From NCBI GenBank assembly GCA_028689665.1, contig JAQVCR010000009.1:1-64000 (forward strand): a DNA stretch of 64,000 nt. The letters run 5' to 3'. Position numbers and translations under genes: made by a program. Below are positions 52,017 to 61,514 of the stretch, one piece after another; the first letter of the stretch is position 1; each line of letters opens with the position of its first letter. This DNA is from Muribaculaceae bacterium (GTDB taxonomy: Bacteria; Bacteroidota; Bacteroidia; Bacteroidales; Muribaculaceae). A model generated the notes under the pieces. It was not told the origin of the DNA. It searched no databases and was given only the letters and a program-made list of their open reading frames with translations.

Positions 52017-53543
52017 TTAATGTTTAAAATGACGAATACCGGTAAATACCATTGCCATATCATTTGCATTGCAATAGTCTATACTTTCATTATCTCTAAC
52101 AGAGCCTCCAGGTTGGATTACTGCGTTAACTCCTGCGTTGTGTGCAATTTCCACACAATCGCCAAATGGGAAGTATGCGTCAGACGCCATAACTGCACCA
52201 TTTAAATCGAATTTAAATGAGTGTGCTTTTTCGATAGCTTGTCTTAGTGCATCTACTCGTGATGTCTGCCCAATACCACTAGCAATAAGTTGTTTATTCT
52301 TTGCTAGCACTATTGCATTACTTTTGCTATGTTTTACAATTTTGTTGGCAAATAGAAGGTCTTCTATTTGTTCTGGATTGATAGCATTTGTAGTAACTTG
52401 TTTTAATTCTTCCGGTTTCTCGATATGTAAATCTCTGTCTTGTTTGAGCACTCCGTTGAGGATTGTTCTTACTTGAGTCGGATTTACTTTATTCGATTTC
52501 TGAATTAATATTATTCTGTTCTTTTTTTGTTCTAATATTTCAAGTGCTTGTGCCGAATAAGATGGAGCTATAACAACTTCAAAGAATATTTTATTTATCT
52601 CGGTTGCCGCACATTCATCTATTTCTTTATTTGTTATTAGTACGCCTCCGTAAGCCGAAACTGGGTCGCCTTCAAGGGCTGCTTTCCATGCTTCTACTAC
52701 GGTGCTGCGTGAAGCTAATCCACAAGCATTGTTGTGCTTTAGTATTGCAAATGTAGTCTCGTTAAAGTCGGCTATAAGATTAACAGCTGCGTCGATGTCT
52801 AGCAGGTTGTTGTACGAAATTTCTTTGCCGTGAATTTGCTCAAACATTGATTCAAAGTCGCCATAGAATGTGCCTTTTTGATGTGGGTTTTCGCCATATC
52901 TCATTTGCTTTGCTTGGCTTACGGCAATTCTTAGTGCTGATGGCTGTTCTTGGTCGAAATAGCTGAATATTGCACTATCATAAGCGCTAGATACTGCAAA
53001 TGCTTCTTTAGCAAACCATCTGCGTTGTTCAATTGTTGTGCTGCAATTGCCATTCTCTTCAAGACAGTCGTAAAGTGGTTGATATTGAGCCTTCGATGCT
53101 ACAATTATAACGTCGTTAAAGTTTTTAGCTGCTGCACGAATTAGTGAAATTCCACCTATGTCTATTTTCTCAATGATGTCGGCTGAAGAAGCTCCCGAAG
53201 CTACGGTTTCTTCAAATGGATATAAATCGACAATTATTAGGTCGATTTCAGGAATTTCAAATTTTGCTATTTCTTCTTTGTCGGTTGCATTATCTCTACG
53301 ATTCAAGATTCCTCCAAATACTTTAGGGTGAAGAGTCTTTACTCGTCCTCCAAGTATTGATGGATAGCCGGTAAGATTTTCAACCGATGCGCATTCATAG
53401 CCCAGAGATGTGATGAATGATTGTGTGCCACCTGTTGATAGGAAAGTTACTCCATTGTTACTTAATAGCTTAAGTATCTTGTCTAAGCCATCTTTGTGAA
53501 ATACTGAAATTAGTGCTGTCTTAATCTTTTTAGAGGAATTCAT
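52017..53543 (-). CDS. purH: bifunctional AICAR transformylase/IMP cyclohydrolase
   Basis: Last two steps to IMP. About 508 residues from MNSSKKIKTALISVF; the longer frame to 53570 would start before the predicted transcript. N-terminal cyclohydrolase (MGS-like, about 8-150) with FLSTGGTQ, LTGYPSILGGRVKTLHPKVFGGIL and DLYPFEETV. C-terminal transformylase with MRYGENPHQKG, LKHNNACGLAS (catalytic Lys-His), ASDAYFPFGD and IQPGGSVRDNE. Followed at 14 bp by mreB, so a purine gene leads the shape operon. Confidence 0.96.
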   Translation of the reverse strand: MNSSKKIKTALISVFHKDGLDKILKLLSNNGVTFLSTGGTQSFITSLGYECASVENLTGYPSILGGRVKTLHPKVFGGILNRRDNATDKEEIAKFEIPEIDLIIVDLYPFEETVASGASSADIIEKIDIGGISLIRAAAKNFNDVIIVASKAQYQPLYDCLEENGNCSTTIEQRRWFAKEAFAVSSAYDSAIFSYFDQEQPSALRIAVSQAKQMRYGENPHQKGTFYGDFESMFEQIHGKEISYNNLLDIDAAVNLIADFNETTFAILKHNNACGLASRSTVVEAWKAALEGDPVSAYGGVLITNKEIDECAATEINKIFFEVVIAPSYSAQALEILEQKKNRIILIQKSNKVNPTQVRTILNGVLKQDRDLHIEKPEELKQVTTNAINPEQIEDLLFANKIVKHSKSNAIVLAKNKQLIASGIGQTSRVDALRQAIEKAHSFKFDLNGAVMASDAYFPFGDCVEIAHNAGVNAVIQPGGSVRDNESIDYCNANDMAMVFTGIRHFKH

Positions 53544-53572
53544 TGGAATAAATAAATATGAGATTTGCAATG

Positions 53573-53580
53573 CAAAATTA
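53573..53580 (-). promoter_or_regulatory. -7 promoter element of the purH-mre operon
   Basis: TAATTTTG on the minus strand, about 30 nt before the ATG at 53543. It overlaps the start of the longer open frame and therefore favours the internal ATG. Confidence 0.5.
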
Positions 53581-53786
53581 TTAAAAAAATGTAGATATAT
53601 TACTATGAATGACGAATTAAAATATAATTTTTTTTAGAATGTTTTTGGGGATATATTCTGTGTCAAAATATTTAATTGTCAGTATATGTCTTGTTGTTAA
53701 AAATTGAATATCATTATTCTGTATATATTACAAATATACGAATATTTAATAGAATAGTGGAGGAAATTGAAACATAATAAAATAGC

Positions 53787-53814
53787 ACAAGTCTGAATTT
53801 AAATTCAGACTTGT
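53787..53814. terminator. palindromic terminator after purL
   Basis: A perfect 28-bp palindrome centred at 53800/53801 (half-site ACAAGTCTGAATTT), 12 bp beyond the purL stop. It separates purL from the downstream purH promoter, so the two purine genes are transcribed separately. Confidence 0.75.
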
Positions 53815-53825
53815 ACGTAATATTA

Positions 53826-56800
53826 TTATTTTGTTTTCTCTTCAATCCATTTGCGTGCATTTATAAATGCTTGAATCCATGGTGTAACTTCGTCTTTGCG
53901 CTTTGCCTCGGGGTAATATCCACATTGCCAAGGGAATATTGCTCGTTCAAGGTGGGGCATCATAGCAAGATGTCGGCCATTGGCTGATGCTAATCCTGCA
54001 ATTGAACGTGGTGATCCGTTTGGATTTGCCGGGTAAGATGAATAGTTATATTTGGCTACTACATTGTATTTGTCGGAGCTCTCGGGAAGAACAAATTTTC
54101 CTTCGCCGTGTGCTACCCAGATTCCTAATTTAGTTCCTGCTAATGATCCTAGCATTACTGAATTATTCTGTGGTATTGTAAGCCCAAGGAATTGAGATTC
54201 AAATTTATGTGAGCTGTTATGTTCCATTTTTGTACGCTTGTTATGCTCCGGGTTAATGAGATTTAGCTCGATCATTAGTTGACAGCCGTTGCATATACCA
54301 AGACTTAAAGTGTCTTTGCGTGCATAGAATTTTTGAAGTGTCGATTTTGCTGTGTCGTTCCATAAGAATCCGCTAGCCCAGCCCTTTGCCGAACCGAGTA
54401 CGTCGGAATTGGAGAATCCGCCACAGAATACTATCATATTTACATCTTCTAGATTTTCACGCCCGCTCATTAGGTCGGTCATATGTACATCTTTCACGTC
54501 AAAGCCTGCCAGATATAGCGAATAAGCCATTTCACGGTCTCCGTTAACGCCTTTTTCTCTAATAATGGCTGCTTTAATTCCCGATGGTGCGTGTTTAGAT
54601 AACGCAATGCCTAGATCCGAAAGTTTGCCGGAGAAATCTTTAGGGAATTTGTATCTTATAGGTTGCTTCTTATAGTTTTCAAATCTTGCTTTGGCGCATT
54701 TCTCTCCACTTTGTTTGCAGTCGAGGAGATAAGATGATTTAAACCAAAGGTCGCGAAGGTAATCAATAAAGAATAAATATTCATTATCTTTATTGTCAAC
54801 CATTATGGTTCGTTCATCTGAAGGTGTGCCTAGTAGTATTGGCTTTATGCTATTTTCGGATAGTATTTTTTCTACTTTAGCACATTTATTTGAAGCTACT
54901 TGAATCACTATTGCCGGGTTCTCGCTAAATAAAACTTTTATAGTGTCTTCTTCATTGAAATCGTCGAGTGATATTGATAAGCCTCCAGCTGTGTTGGCAA
55001 AGGTCATTTCTAGCAATGTAGTGATTAGACCTCCGGCTGATACGTCGTGAGAGGCAAGCAGGAGTGATTGGTTTACAAGTGCCTGAATGGCTTTGAATGC
55101 GTTTGCGAAATATTCGCTTGAGCTTATGGTTGGTACATCATTTCCTATTGCGTTAAGAGATTGAGCAAAAGCAGAGCCTCCTAATTTTAATGAATCTTCG
55201 GTAAATGGAATGTAATATAGTGAGCTTTTTTTGTTTTGTAATACGGGAGAAACTACTTTCTTAACATCGCTTACTTCGGCTCCTGCCGAAATAATTACAG
55301 TTCCCGGTGCTAATATCTTTTTGTCGCCATATTTCTGAGTCATTGACAGGCTGTCTTTACCGGTGGGAATGTTGATTCCTAATTTGCAGGCAAAATGGCT
55401 ACAGGCTTTTACTGCTTCATATAAAGCAGCATCTTCGCCTTCGTTACGGCAAGGCCACATCCAGTTGGCACTTAATGAAACGCTTTTTAGTCCTTCGCTA
55501 AGTGGAGCTCCGGCTATGTTTGTAAGAGCTTCTGATATTGCTAATATCGAGCCGGCTCCGGGGCTTGCAATTGCTGATTGGGTGGCATGACCTATTGATG
55601 TAGCAATTCCTGCTTTACCATTGTAGTCGAGCGATACCACACCGCAATCGCTAAGTGGCAGCTGTATTTCGCCTTGACATTGTTGGCGAGCAATTTTGCC
55701 GGTAACCGAGCGGTCTACTTTGTTGGTTAACCAGTCTTTACAAGCTACTGCTTCAATTTGTAATACAGTCTCAATGTATTCATTTATGTTAGATTGTGAA
55801 TATTGAGGAGCTTTATAGCTTCGTTTCACAGTCTTATCGTTCATATATGTTTTAGGAGAGTTGCCAAACATATCAGCCATAGCTAAATCTATTGGCTTAA
55901 TGCCATCTTTCTGTTCAAATACGAATCTGTCGTCTCCGGTAGTTTCTCCAACTACATAGAATGGAGCTCTTTCTCTGTCGGCTATTTGATTTACTTTCTT
56001 TATATCACTATCTTTAATTATCATTCCCATTCTTTCTTGCGATTCGTTTCCTACGATTTCTTTTGACGATAGAGTGGGGTCGCCTACGGGTAAAGCATCT
56101 ATTTCTATTTTACCTCCGGTGGCTTCAACTAGTTCGCTTAGGGCATTTAAGTGTCCGCCTGCGCCATGGTCGTGGATAGAAATTATTGGATTTGTTTCGC
56201 TTTCGGCTAATGCTCTGATAACGTTTGACACACGTTTCTGCATTTCGGGGTTGGCGCGTTGTACGGCATTTAGTTCGATAGAGTTGTTATATTGTCCTGT
56301 ATTTACTGATGATACAGCTCCTCCACCCATACCGATGCGATAGTTATCACCACCCATTAATATTACCTTTTGTCCGGGTTCAGGTGTTCCTTTTAGGGCA
56401 TCTCTCATATTTGCATATCCTACACCGCCGGCGAGCATAATCACTTTGTCGAAAGCAAATTGAGTGCTGTTTTCTTCATGCTCAAATGTCAAAAGAGAAC
56501 CGCAGATTAGTGGTTGTCCAAATTTGTTTCCAAAGTCGGATGCGCCGTTAGATGCTTTGATAAGAATTTCTTCGGGAGTCTGATAGAGCCATGGGCGAGG
56601 AGGCATTGTGCATACTTCCCATTTTCTTTGAGCTTCGGTTCGAGGATAAGAAGTCATATATACAGCAGTTCCTGCAATAGGTAAGCTGGCTTTACCTCCA
56701 CCAAGGCGGTCTCTAATTTCACCTCCGGTACCGGTTGCCGCGCCGTTAAACGGCTCGACTGTGGTAGGAAAATTATGAGTTTCTGCTTTAAGTGAGATAA

Positions 56801-57521
56801 CAGTTTTAGTGTCTTTAATATCGAAGAAATCCGGTTTCTCTGGGTTTTTTGGTGCAAATTGTTCAACAACAGGACCTTCAACAAAAGCGACATTGTCTTT
56901 ATATGCCGAGACTAGTTTATTTGGATTTTCTTTAGAAGTCTTTTTGATTAATTTGAATAGAGAGGACTCTTGTTCTTTACCATCAATAATAAAAGTTCCA
57001 TTAAATATTTTGTGACGACAATGTTCTGAATTTACTTGAGAGAATCCAAATACTTCGCTATCGGTAAGAGGTCGATTGATTCGGAGGCTTAAATTCTTGA
57101 GGTAATCAATTTCTTCGGGGCTAAGTGCAAGACCTTCTTTTTGGTTATATTCTTCAAGATTATTAATGTGTACAATTTCTTCGGGGGCTTTAGTTATTGT
57201 AAAAATATCGTCTCCGATATTTTTATATATTCGTTGTAGCATTTTGTCGAATATGGGTTCTTCTATATCCGATTTTTCAAACTGCTCAATACGAGTTATT
57301 CCTTCGAGTCCCATGTTTTGAGTTATCTCGACAGCATTGGTACTCCATGGAGTAATCATTTCTCGTCGAGGTCCGACGAATGTTCCTTTAAGACTTGTAG
57401 ATTTGAGAAAATCGGCATCACCAAAGAGCCATTTTAGTTTTTCAACTTCATCGGTTGAGAGGGTGTGGTTTACTTCTACGGCAAAAATACTTTTTGCTCC
57501 TTTTTTGAAGAAATTAATCAT
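53826..57521 (-). CDS. purL: phosphoribosylformylglycinamidine synthase
   Basis: Converts FGAR, ATP and glutamine to FGAM in purine synthesis. 1231 residues: the large single-chain form with PurS-like N-terminus (about 1-150), linker, synthetase core repeated twice (first with SEHCRHKIFNGTFII, LKAETHNFPTTVEPFNGAATGTGGEIRD; second with SANWMWPCRNEGEDAALYEA) and a C-terminal class I glutaminase. The last holds MIVFCGGFSNSDVLGSAKGWA, the Cys in LGICNGCQLM and HGEGKFV. Monocistronic by position, with a -7 promoter box 39 bp upstream and a palindromic terminator. Confidence 0.97.
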   Translation of the reverse strand: MINFFKKGAKSIFAVEVNHTLSTDEVEKLKWLFGDADFLKSTSLKGTFVGPRREMITPWSTNAVEITQNMGLEGITRIEQFEKSDIEEPIFDKMLQRIYKNIGDDIFTITKAPEEIVHINNLEEYNQKEGLALSPEEIDYLKNLSLRINRPLTDSEVFGFSQVNSEHCRHKIFNGTFIIDGKEQESSLFKLIKKTSKENPNKLVSAYKDNVAFVEGPVVEQFAPKNPEKPDFFDIKDTKTVISLKAETHNFPTTVEPFNGAATGTGGEIRDRLGGGKASLPIAGTAVYMTSYPRTEAQRKWEVCTMPPRPWLYQTPEEILIKASNGASDFGNKFGQPLICGSLLTFEHEENSTQFAFDKVIMLAGGVGYANMRDALKGTPEPGQKVILMGGDNYRIGMGGGAVSSVNTGQYNNSIELNAVQRANPEMQKRVSNVIRALAESETNPIISIHDHGAGGHLNALSELVEATGGKIEIDALPVGDPTLSSKEIVGNESQERMGMIIKDSDIKKVNQIADRERAPFYVVGETTGDDRFVFEQKDGIKPIDLAMADMFGNSPKTYMNDKTVKRSYKAPQYSQSNINEYIETVLQIEAVACKDWLTNKVDRSVTGKIARQQCQGEIQLPLSDCGVVSLDYNGKAGIATSIGHATQSAIASPGAGSILAISEALTNIAGAPLSEGLKSVSLSANWMWPCRNEGEDAALYEAVKACSHFACKLGINIPTGKDSLSMTQKYGDKKILAPGTVIISAGAEVSDVKKVVSPVLQNKKSSLYYIPFTEDSLKLGGSAFAQSLNAIGNDVPTISSSEYFANAFKAIQALVNQSLLLASHDVSAGGLITTLLEMTFANTAGGLSISLDDFNEEDTIKVLFSENPAIVIQVASNKCAKVEKILSENSIKPILLGTPSDERTIMVDNKDNEYLFFIDYLRDLWFKSSYLLDCKQSGEKCAKARFENYKKQPIRYKFPKDFSGKLSDLGIALSKHAPSGIKAAIIREKGVNGDREMAYSLYLAGFDVKDVHMTDLMSGRENLEDVNMIVFCGGFSNSDVLGSAKGWASGFLWNDTAKSTLQKFYARKDTLSLGICNGCQLMIELNLINPEHNKRTKMEHNSSHKFESQFLGLTIPQNNSVMLGSLAGTKLGIWVAHGEGKFVLPESSDKYNVVAKYNYSSYPANPNGSPRSIAGLASANGRHLAMMPHLERAIFPWQCGYYPEAKRKDEVTPWIQAFINARKWIEEKTK

Positions 57522-57559
57522 ATGTGCAATGTATTATACATTAGTTTAATAATTGCCTA

Positions 57560-57567
57560 CAAAAGTA
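57560..57567 (-). promoter_or_regulatory. -7 promoter element of purL
   Basis: TACTTTTG on the minus strand, 38 nt before the purL ATG. No -33 box at the usual distance and no PurR-like operator recognised. Confidence 0.5.
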
Positions 57568-57604
57568 GACATTTTTGGTGAGTTTATTCTTGTTTTGGAA
57601 ATAA

Positions 57605-59524
57605 TTATTTTGTGATTTTTGAATTTTTGATTGAATAAGTGTCGCATTCTTGATCTAAAATAATTTTATCATTATTAAGTAACTTTCGTAGGGTTGTAAT
57701 AATGTCTTTTTTGGGGAAAGATAGGGTGTCGATTATATAATTTATATTTCGAGGAGAATATGTAAGAGTGTATAAAATACCTTCTTCAATATTTTTATAT
57801 AATGTTGCTGATGCGTGGTGCTTATTAGTAATGCAGACATCGCATTTTCCGCAGACTTTATTATTTTGTTCGCCGAAATATTCTAATATCATATTTTCTC
57901 GGCACGAAGTTTCGGAGTATGCGTAGTCTTCAATTGCTTGTATTCGACGAGCGACTCTGTCTTTACGAACTTCGTAGCATGATTGAGGTATTTGAACGTG
58001 TTTTGGTAATTCGCGAGATGTAGTATATATAATATATGGTGTCCGTTTTCGAGGTACATAATGCAGAATGTGCATTCTATTGAGCTCGATTAACGAAGAG
58101 TATATTTTCTCGGCATTCATGTTTAAGCGATAAGCTAGCACATCTTCATTTATGAATGTATAGTCGGAAAATAATCCGGTGTATGTGCGTAGTAAAGTCT
58201 GAAGGACAATATCAACGTCTTTGTTGTCGGTTGGAATTGAATATAGTTCTTCTTTCTTAGCTAGAATTAATATTCTTGATTGAGTTTCAATTTCTTCGAT
58301 AAATTCGATATAAGATGCTTGAGTAAGAATTTTTAGGGCATTGAATGTGGCAGTTATAGGAAATTTATTTTGTCGGCAGAATAGATTGAAATTGAAATCG
58401 TATGTTTTATTGTATCCACCTTCGAGTGGAACGTTAAGGAAGTTTCCTAAATATTCGTATATTGTTTTGATAAAATCTTTAGGCGGGAACATTTCATTTA
58501 GCCTTCTATGTAGAGTGTTTTTATCGGTCTTCGATATTAAAAGCACTACATAAGAGCCATTCCCATCACGTCCTGCACGTCCTGCTTCTTGATAATATTC
58601 TTCGAGTGAAGATGGAATGTCGATATGTATTACTATTCTTACATTAGGCTTATCGATTCCCATTCCGAATGCATTTGTGGCTACAATGATTCTTATCTCG
58701 TCATTTTTCCATTTGTCTTGTTTGTCTCTTTTTTCTTCGCTTGATAGTCCGGCATGATAGTATGTGGCAGGAATACCAATTCGATTCAGCTCATCGGATA
58801 TTTCGTGAGTTTTTCGGCGGCTTCTCACATATACAATTCCACTACCGGCTACTGATTGTAATATTTTAAAAGTTTGCCCTATTTTATCTTCACAATGTCT
58901 TACTATATACGAAAGATTTTTTCTTGCAAAACTCTTAGAGTAGACTTTGTATTTATTAAAGCTCAATTCTTTAATAATATCATTAACTACTTCGCTTGTT
59001 GCGCTAGCCGTAAGAGCTAAAATATTGACATTAGGAAAAATTTCTCTGACTTTTGAAATGCCTAGATATGAAGGTCGGAAATCGTAACCCCATTGAGAGA
59101 TACAGTGGGCTTCATCGACGACAATAAGACATATTTTCATAAGTCGTAATTTGTCGAGGAATGATTGGGCTTTGAGTCTTTCGGGCGAAATATAAAGGAA
59201 TTTGCAATTTCCATATAAGCATTTGTCTAATGCTTGGCGCATTTCTGCCATTGTTAATCCCGAATGGAGATATGTTGCTTTTATCCCCTTGCTTATCAGT
59301 CCATCTACTTGGTCTTTCATTAACGAGACGATGGGGGTGATTACAAGAGTAAGCCCTTCCATCATTAGCGTTGGCACTTGAAATGTAAGTGATTTGCCTC
59401 CTCCGGTAGGAAGAAGCCCTAGAGTATCGTACCCTTCAATGACCGATGATATTATATCTTCTTGAAGGGGACGAAATTCTTTATATTTCCAGTATTCATA
59501 AAGGATGTCGTGTGCGCCATCCAT
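57605..59524 (-). CDS. recQ: RecQ-family ATP-dependent DNA helicase
   Basis: 3'-5' DNA helicase of recombination and fork repair. 639 residues. Superfamily 2 motifs: LLPTGGGKSLTFQVP (Walker A, about 37-50), VITPIVSLMKDQV, VVDEAHCISQWGYDFRPSY (DEAH plus aromatic loop), LALTASAT, GIVYVRSRRKTHEI, VATNAFGMGIDKPNVR and YYQEAGRAGRDG. Then a zinc module (CRENMILEYFG...CGKCDVC, about 555-580) and a short winged-helix end. No HRDC domain follows. Second gene after recJ with a 7-bp gap. Confidence 0.95.
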   Translation of the reverse strand: MDGAHDILYEYWKYKEFRPLQEDIISSVIEGYDTLGLLPTGGGKSLTFQVPTLMMEGLTLVITPIVSLMKDQVDGLISKGIKATYLHSGLTMAEMRQALDKCLYGNCKFLYISPERLKAQSFLDKLRLMKICLIVVDEAHCISQWGYDFRPSYLGISKVREIFPNVNILALTASATSEVVNDIIKELSFNKYKVYSKSFARKNLSYIVRHCEDKIGQTFKILQSVAGSGIVYVRSRRKTHEISDELNRIGIPATYYHAGLSSEEKRDKQDKWKNDEIRIIVATNAFGMGIDKPNVRIVIHIDIPSSLEEYYQEAGRAGRDGNGSYVVLLISKTDKNTLHRRLNEMFPPKDFIKTIYEYLGNFLNVPLEGGYNKTYDFNFNLFCRQNKFPITATFNALKILTQASYIEFIEEIETQSRILILAKKEELYSIPTDNKDVDIVLQTLLRTYTGLFSDYTFINEDVLAYRLNMNAEKIYSSLIELNRMHILHYVPRKRTPYIIYTTSRELPKHVQIPQSCYEVRKDRVARRIQAIEDYAYSETSCRENMILEYFGEQNNKVCGKCDVCITNKHHASATLYKNIEEGILYTLTYSPRNINYIIDTLSFPKKDIITTLRKLLNNDKIILDQECDTYSIKNSKITK

Positions 59525-59531
59525 AATCAGT

Positions 59532-61259
59532 TTATTTTGAAATTCTAATTTCTTTTATCATTAATTGAATAGAGGTGTTGCCTTTATGCTTATTTTCTTC
59601 TATTGTGTAGCATATATCAAAAGGCTTTCCCTCTTTAATGTAGTTGAAGTTATCTGCCATATTGAATGCTATGCCGTTAAGAACGATATTAGATTTGTTG
59701 TCGACAATTTCTAATTTGATGTGTTCTAGCTTTTTACCAACTAATTTACTTGTTCCATAATCTATAACATTCTTTGTGCAGAATAGTGGTTTCAAGTTAC
59801 CCGGTCCGAATGGATTGAGTTTCTTTAAATAAGATATGAAATTTGGGGTAATATCGCTGAAATCGAGGTATGCGTCAATACTAACTACCGGTGTAAGTTG
59901 GTTCGGCTGTATTGTTGATGCTACATATTCTTCAAAACGGCGGGTAAACTCAGGTATGTTTTCTTCTTTTAGTGATAAACCTACTGCGTAGGTGTGTCCG
60001 CCAAAGTTTTCTAATAGATCTCTTGCGTTTTCTACTGCTTTGTATATATCGAATCCTTGTACCGAACGAGATGAGCCGGTAGCCATGCCATCGGCATAGG
60101 TAAGCACTACTGCAGGTTTATAATAAAGTTCTGTAAGTCGCGATGCAACAATTCCAATAATTCCTTTGTGCCAATCTTTATTGTATATTACAATTGATTT
60201 TTTGCCCGAGTTGATTTCGCAACGTTCGGTGAGAATATTGTTTGCCTCTTCTGTTATTCGTTTGTCGAGCTCTTTTCTGTCTTTATTATATTGATCTATG
60301 TTTTGACTTCTTAGATTTGCTTCGGCTATATCTTTTGTAACTAATAACTCGACTGCTTCCATTCCCGATTGCATTCTGCCTGAAGCATTAATGCGCGGCC
60401 CAATCTTGAAAATAACGTCGCTTATTGTTATTTCTTTGTGAGCTAAGTTGCATATTTTAATTATACTTCGCAGCCCTACGCTGGGATTATAATTAAGGCG
60501 TTTAAGCCCTAAATATGTCATTATGCGATTCTCTCCGGTCATCGGTACTATATCGGCGGCAATACTTACGGCTACAAGATCTAGAAGATTTTCAAGGTCG
60601 TTATTGTCGTTTAGTCCGTTGCTTTGAGAAAATGCTTGCATAAATTTATATCCCACGCCACAGCCTGAGAGGTGAGAGTAGGGGTAAGTGCTACCTTCCA
60701 TCTTAGGATTTAAAATGGCTGCAGCATCGGGTAATACGTCGTCGGGTACATGGTGGTCGCAGATTATAAAATCGATACCATGTTCTTTTGCATATTTGAT
60801 TTCTTCAATAGCTTTAATACCGCAATCGAGGACGATAATTAATTTCACATCTTTACTCAATGCATAATCTATGCCTTTGAGTGAGATTCCATACCCCTCT
60901 TCATAACGAGTGGGGATATAATACTCTAAATTAGAATAATAATTTTGGAGATATTTATATACGAGTGCTACTGAAGTAGTGCCATCGACATCATAATCGC
61001 CATAAATCATTATTCGCTCTTTTCTACCCAAGGCTTTATTTAGCCTTTCTACAGCCTTATCCATATCCGGCATGAGAAAAGGGTCATGCATATCAGATAA
61101 TGACGGATGGAAAAACTTCTCTGACTCTTCAATAGAAGTTATTCCTCGCTGAATTAGGAGCTCGCTAATCGGTGGACAGTCGGCAAATGCTTTTGCCAAT
61201 TCGGTCTCTAATTTTTGCTCTTCGGATGTAAGGGGTAAGTAATTCCATTTACTTATCAT
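59532..61259 (-). CDS. recJ: single-stranded-DNA exonuclease RecJ
   Basis: 5'-3' ssDNA exonuclease for mismatch repair, base excision and recombination. 575 residues. DHH-family metal motifs: MIYGDYDVDGTTSVALVYKY (split, about 80-98), IVLDCGIKAIEEI, DFIICDHHVPDDVLPDAAAILNPK, then LSGCGVGYKFMQAF. The DHHA1 domain has GRINASGRMQSG-like PRINASGRMQSGMEAVELL, VIYNKDWHKGIIGIVASRL and FGGHTYAVGLSL. A C-terminal OB fold ends the protein. First of the recJ-recQ pair, with an unusual structured leader of about 165 nt. Confidence 0.95.
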   Translation of the reverse strand: MISKWNYLPLTSEEQKLETELAKAFADCPPISELLIQRGITSIEESEKFFHPSLSDMHDPFLMPDMDKAVERLNKALGRKERIMIYGDYDVDGTTSVALVYKYLQNYYSNLEYYIPTRYEEGYGISLKGIDYALSKDVKLIIVLDCGIKAIEEIKYAKEHGIDFIICDHHVPDDVLPDAAAILNPKMEGSTYPYSHLSGCGVGYKFMQAFSQSNGLNDNNDLENLLDLVAVSIAADIVPMTGENRIMTYLGLKRLNYNPSVGLRSIIKICNLAHKEITISDVIFKIGPRINASGRMQSGMEAVELLVTKDIAEANLRSQNIDQYNKDRKELDKRITEEANNILTERCEINSGKKSIVIYNKDWHKGIIGIVASRLTELYYKPAVVLTYADGMATGSSRSVQGFDIYKAVENARDLLENFGGHTYAVGLSLKEENIPEFTRRFEEYVASTIQPNQLTPVVSIDAYLDFSDITPNFISYLKKLNPFGPGNLKPLFCTKNVIDYGTSKLVGKKLEHIKLEIVDNKSNIVLNGIAFNMADNFNYIKEGKPFDICYTIEENKHKGNTSIQLMIKEIRISK

Positions 61260-61287
61260 TTATATATTATTTTATTTATCTGTCGAG

Positions 61288-61427
61288 GCGGAATTTAATC
61301 CGCAGGGCATTTAAAAGCCCAAAACTCCGTATCATATATTAATAATGTAATTAATATAATGGAGTGAAACGCAAATCCAGAGTCTCTCATAGTGAGAATA
61401 GCTCAAAGAGAATTGTTTATATTTATT
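61288..61427 (-). promoter_or_regulatory. structured 5' leader of recJ-recQ
   Basis: Between the -7 box at 61432-61439 and the recJ ATG lie several inverted repeats. These are TCTCA/TGAGA near 61385-61397; ACTCC/GGAGT (324-328 with 361-365, offsets from 61000) enclosing an ATATTAAT/ATTAATAT stem; GGGC/GCCC (61305-61320); and GCGGA/TCCGC (61288-61303). A 31-codon ORF spans most of them. The density of stems in a non-terminator position suggests an RNA regulatory leader; the signal is unknown. Confidence 0.45.
61295..61390 (-). CDS. possible 31-residue leader peptide upstream of recJ
   Basis: Starts at an ATG about 37 nt after the predicted transcript start and ends TAA inside the loop of the hairpin at 61288-61303. 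The peptide begins MRDSGFAFHS, has a hydrophobic middle (IILITLLIYD) and ends FWAFKCPAD. No Shine-Dalgarno is expected in this phylum, so start support is weak. It may be a real small membrane peptide, a regulatory leader ORF or chance. Confidence 0.25.
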   Translation of the reverse strand: MRDSGFAFHSIILITLLIYDTEFWAFKCPAD

Positions 61428-61431
61428 TACG

Positions 61432-61439
61432 CAAATATA
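61432..61439 (-). promoter_or_regulatory. -7 promoter element of recJ-recQ
   Basis: TATATTTG on the minus strand; no -33 match. Predicted start near 61426, giving a leader of about 165 nt. Confidence 0.5.
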
Positions 61440-61465
61440 GTTATACTTTTTCGTTTTAGCGCATG

Positions 61466-61509
61466 AAAAAGAGAGGTTTTTTCTTTAATTAGAAAAAACC
61501 TCTCTTTTT
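61466..61509. terminator. terminator after the mscS gene
   Basis: Perfect 19-bp stem (61466-61484 with 61491-61509), 6-nt loop, GAGAGG/CCTCTC core flanked by A and T tracts; begins 6 bp after the mscS stop and separates it from the recJ promoter. Confidence 0.9.
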
Positions 61510-61514
61510 ATATT

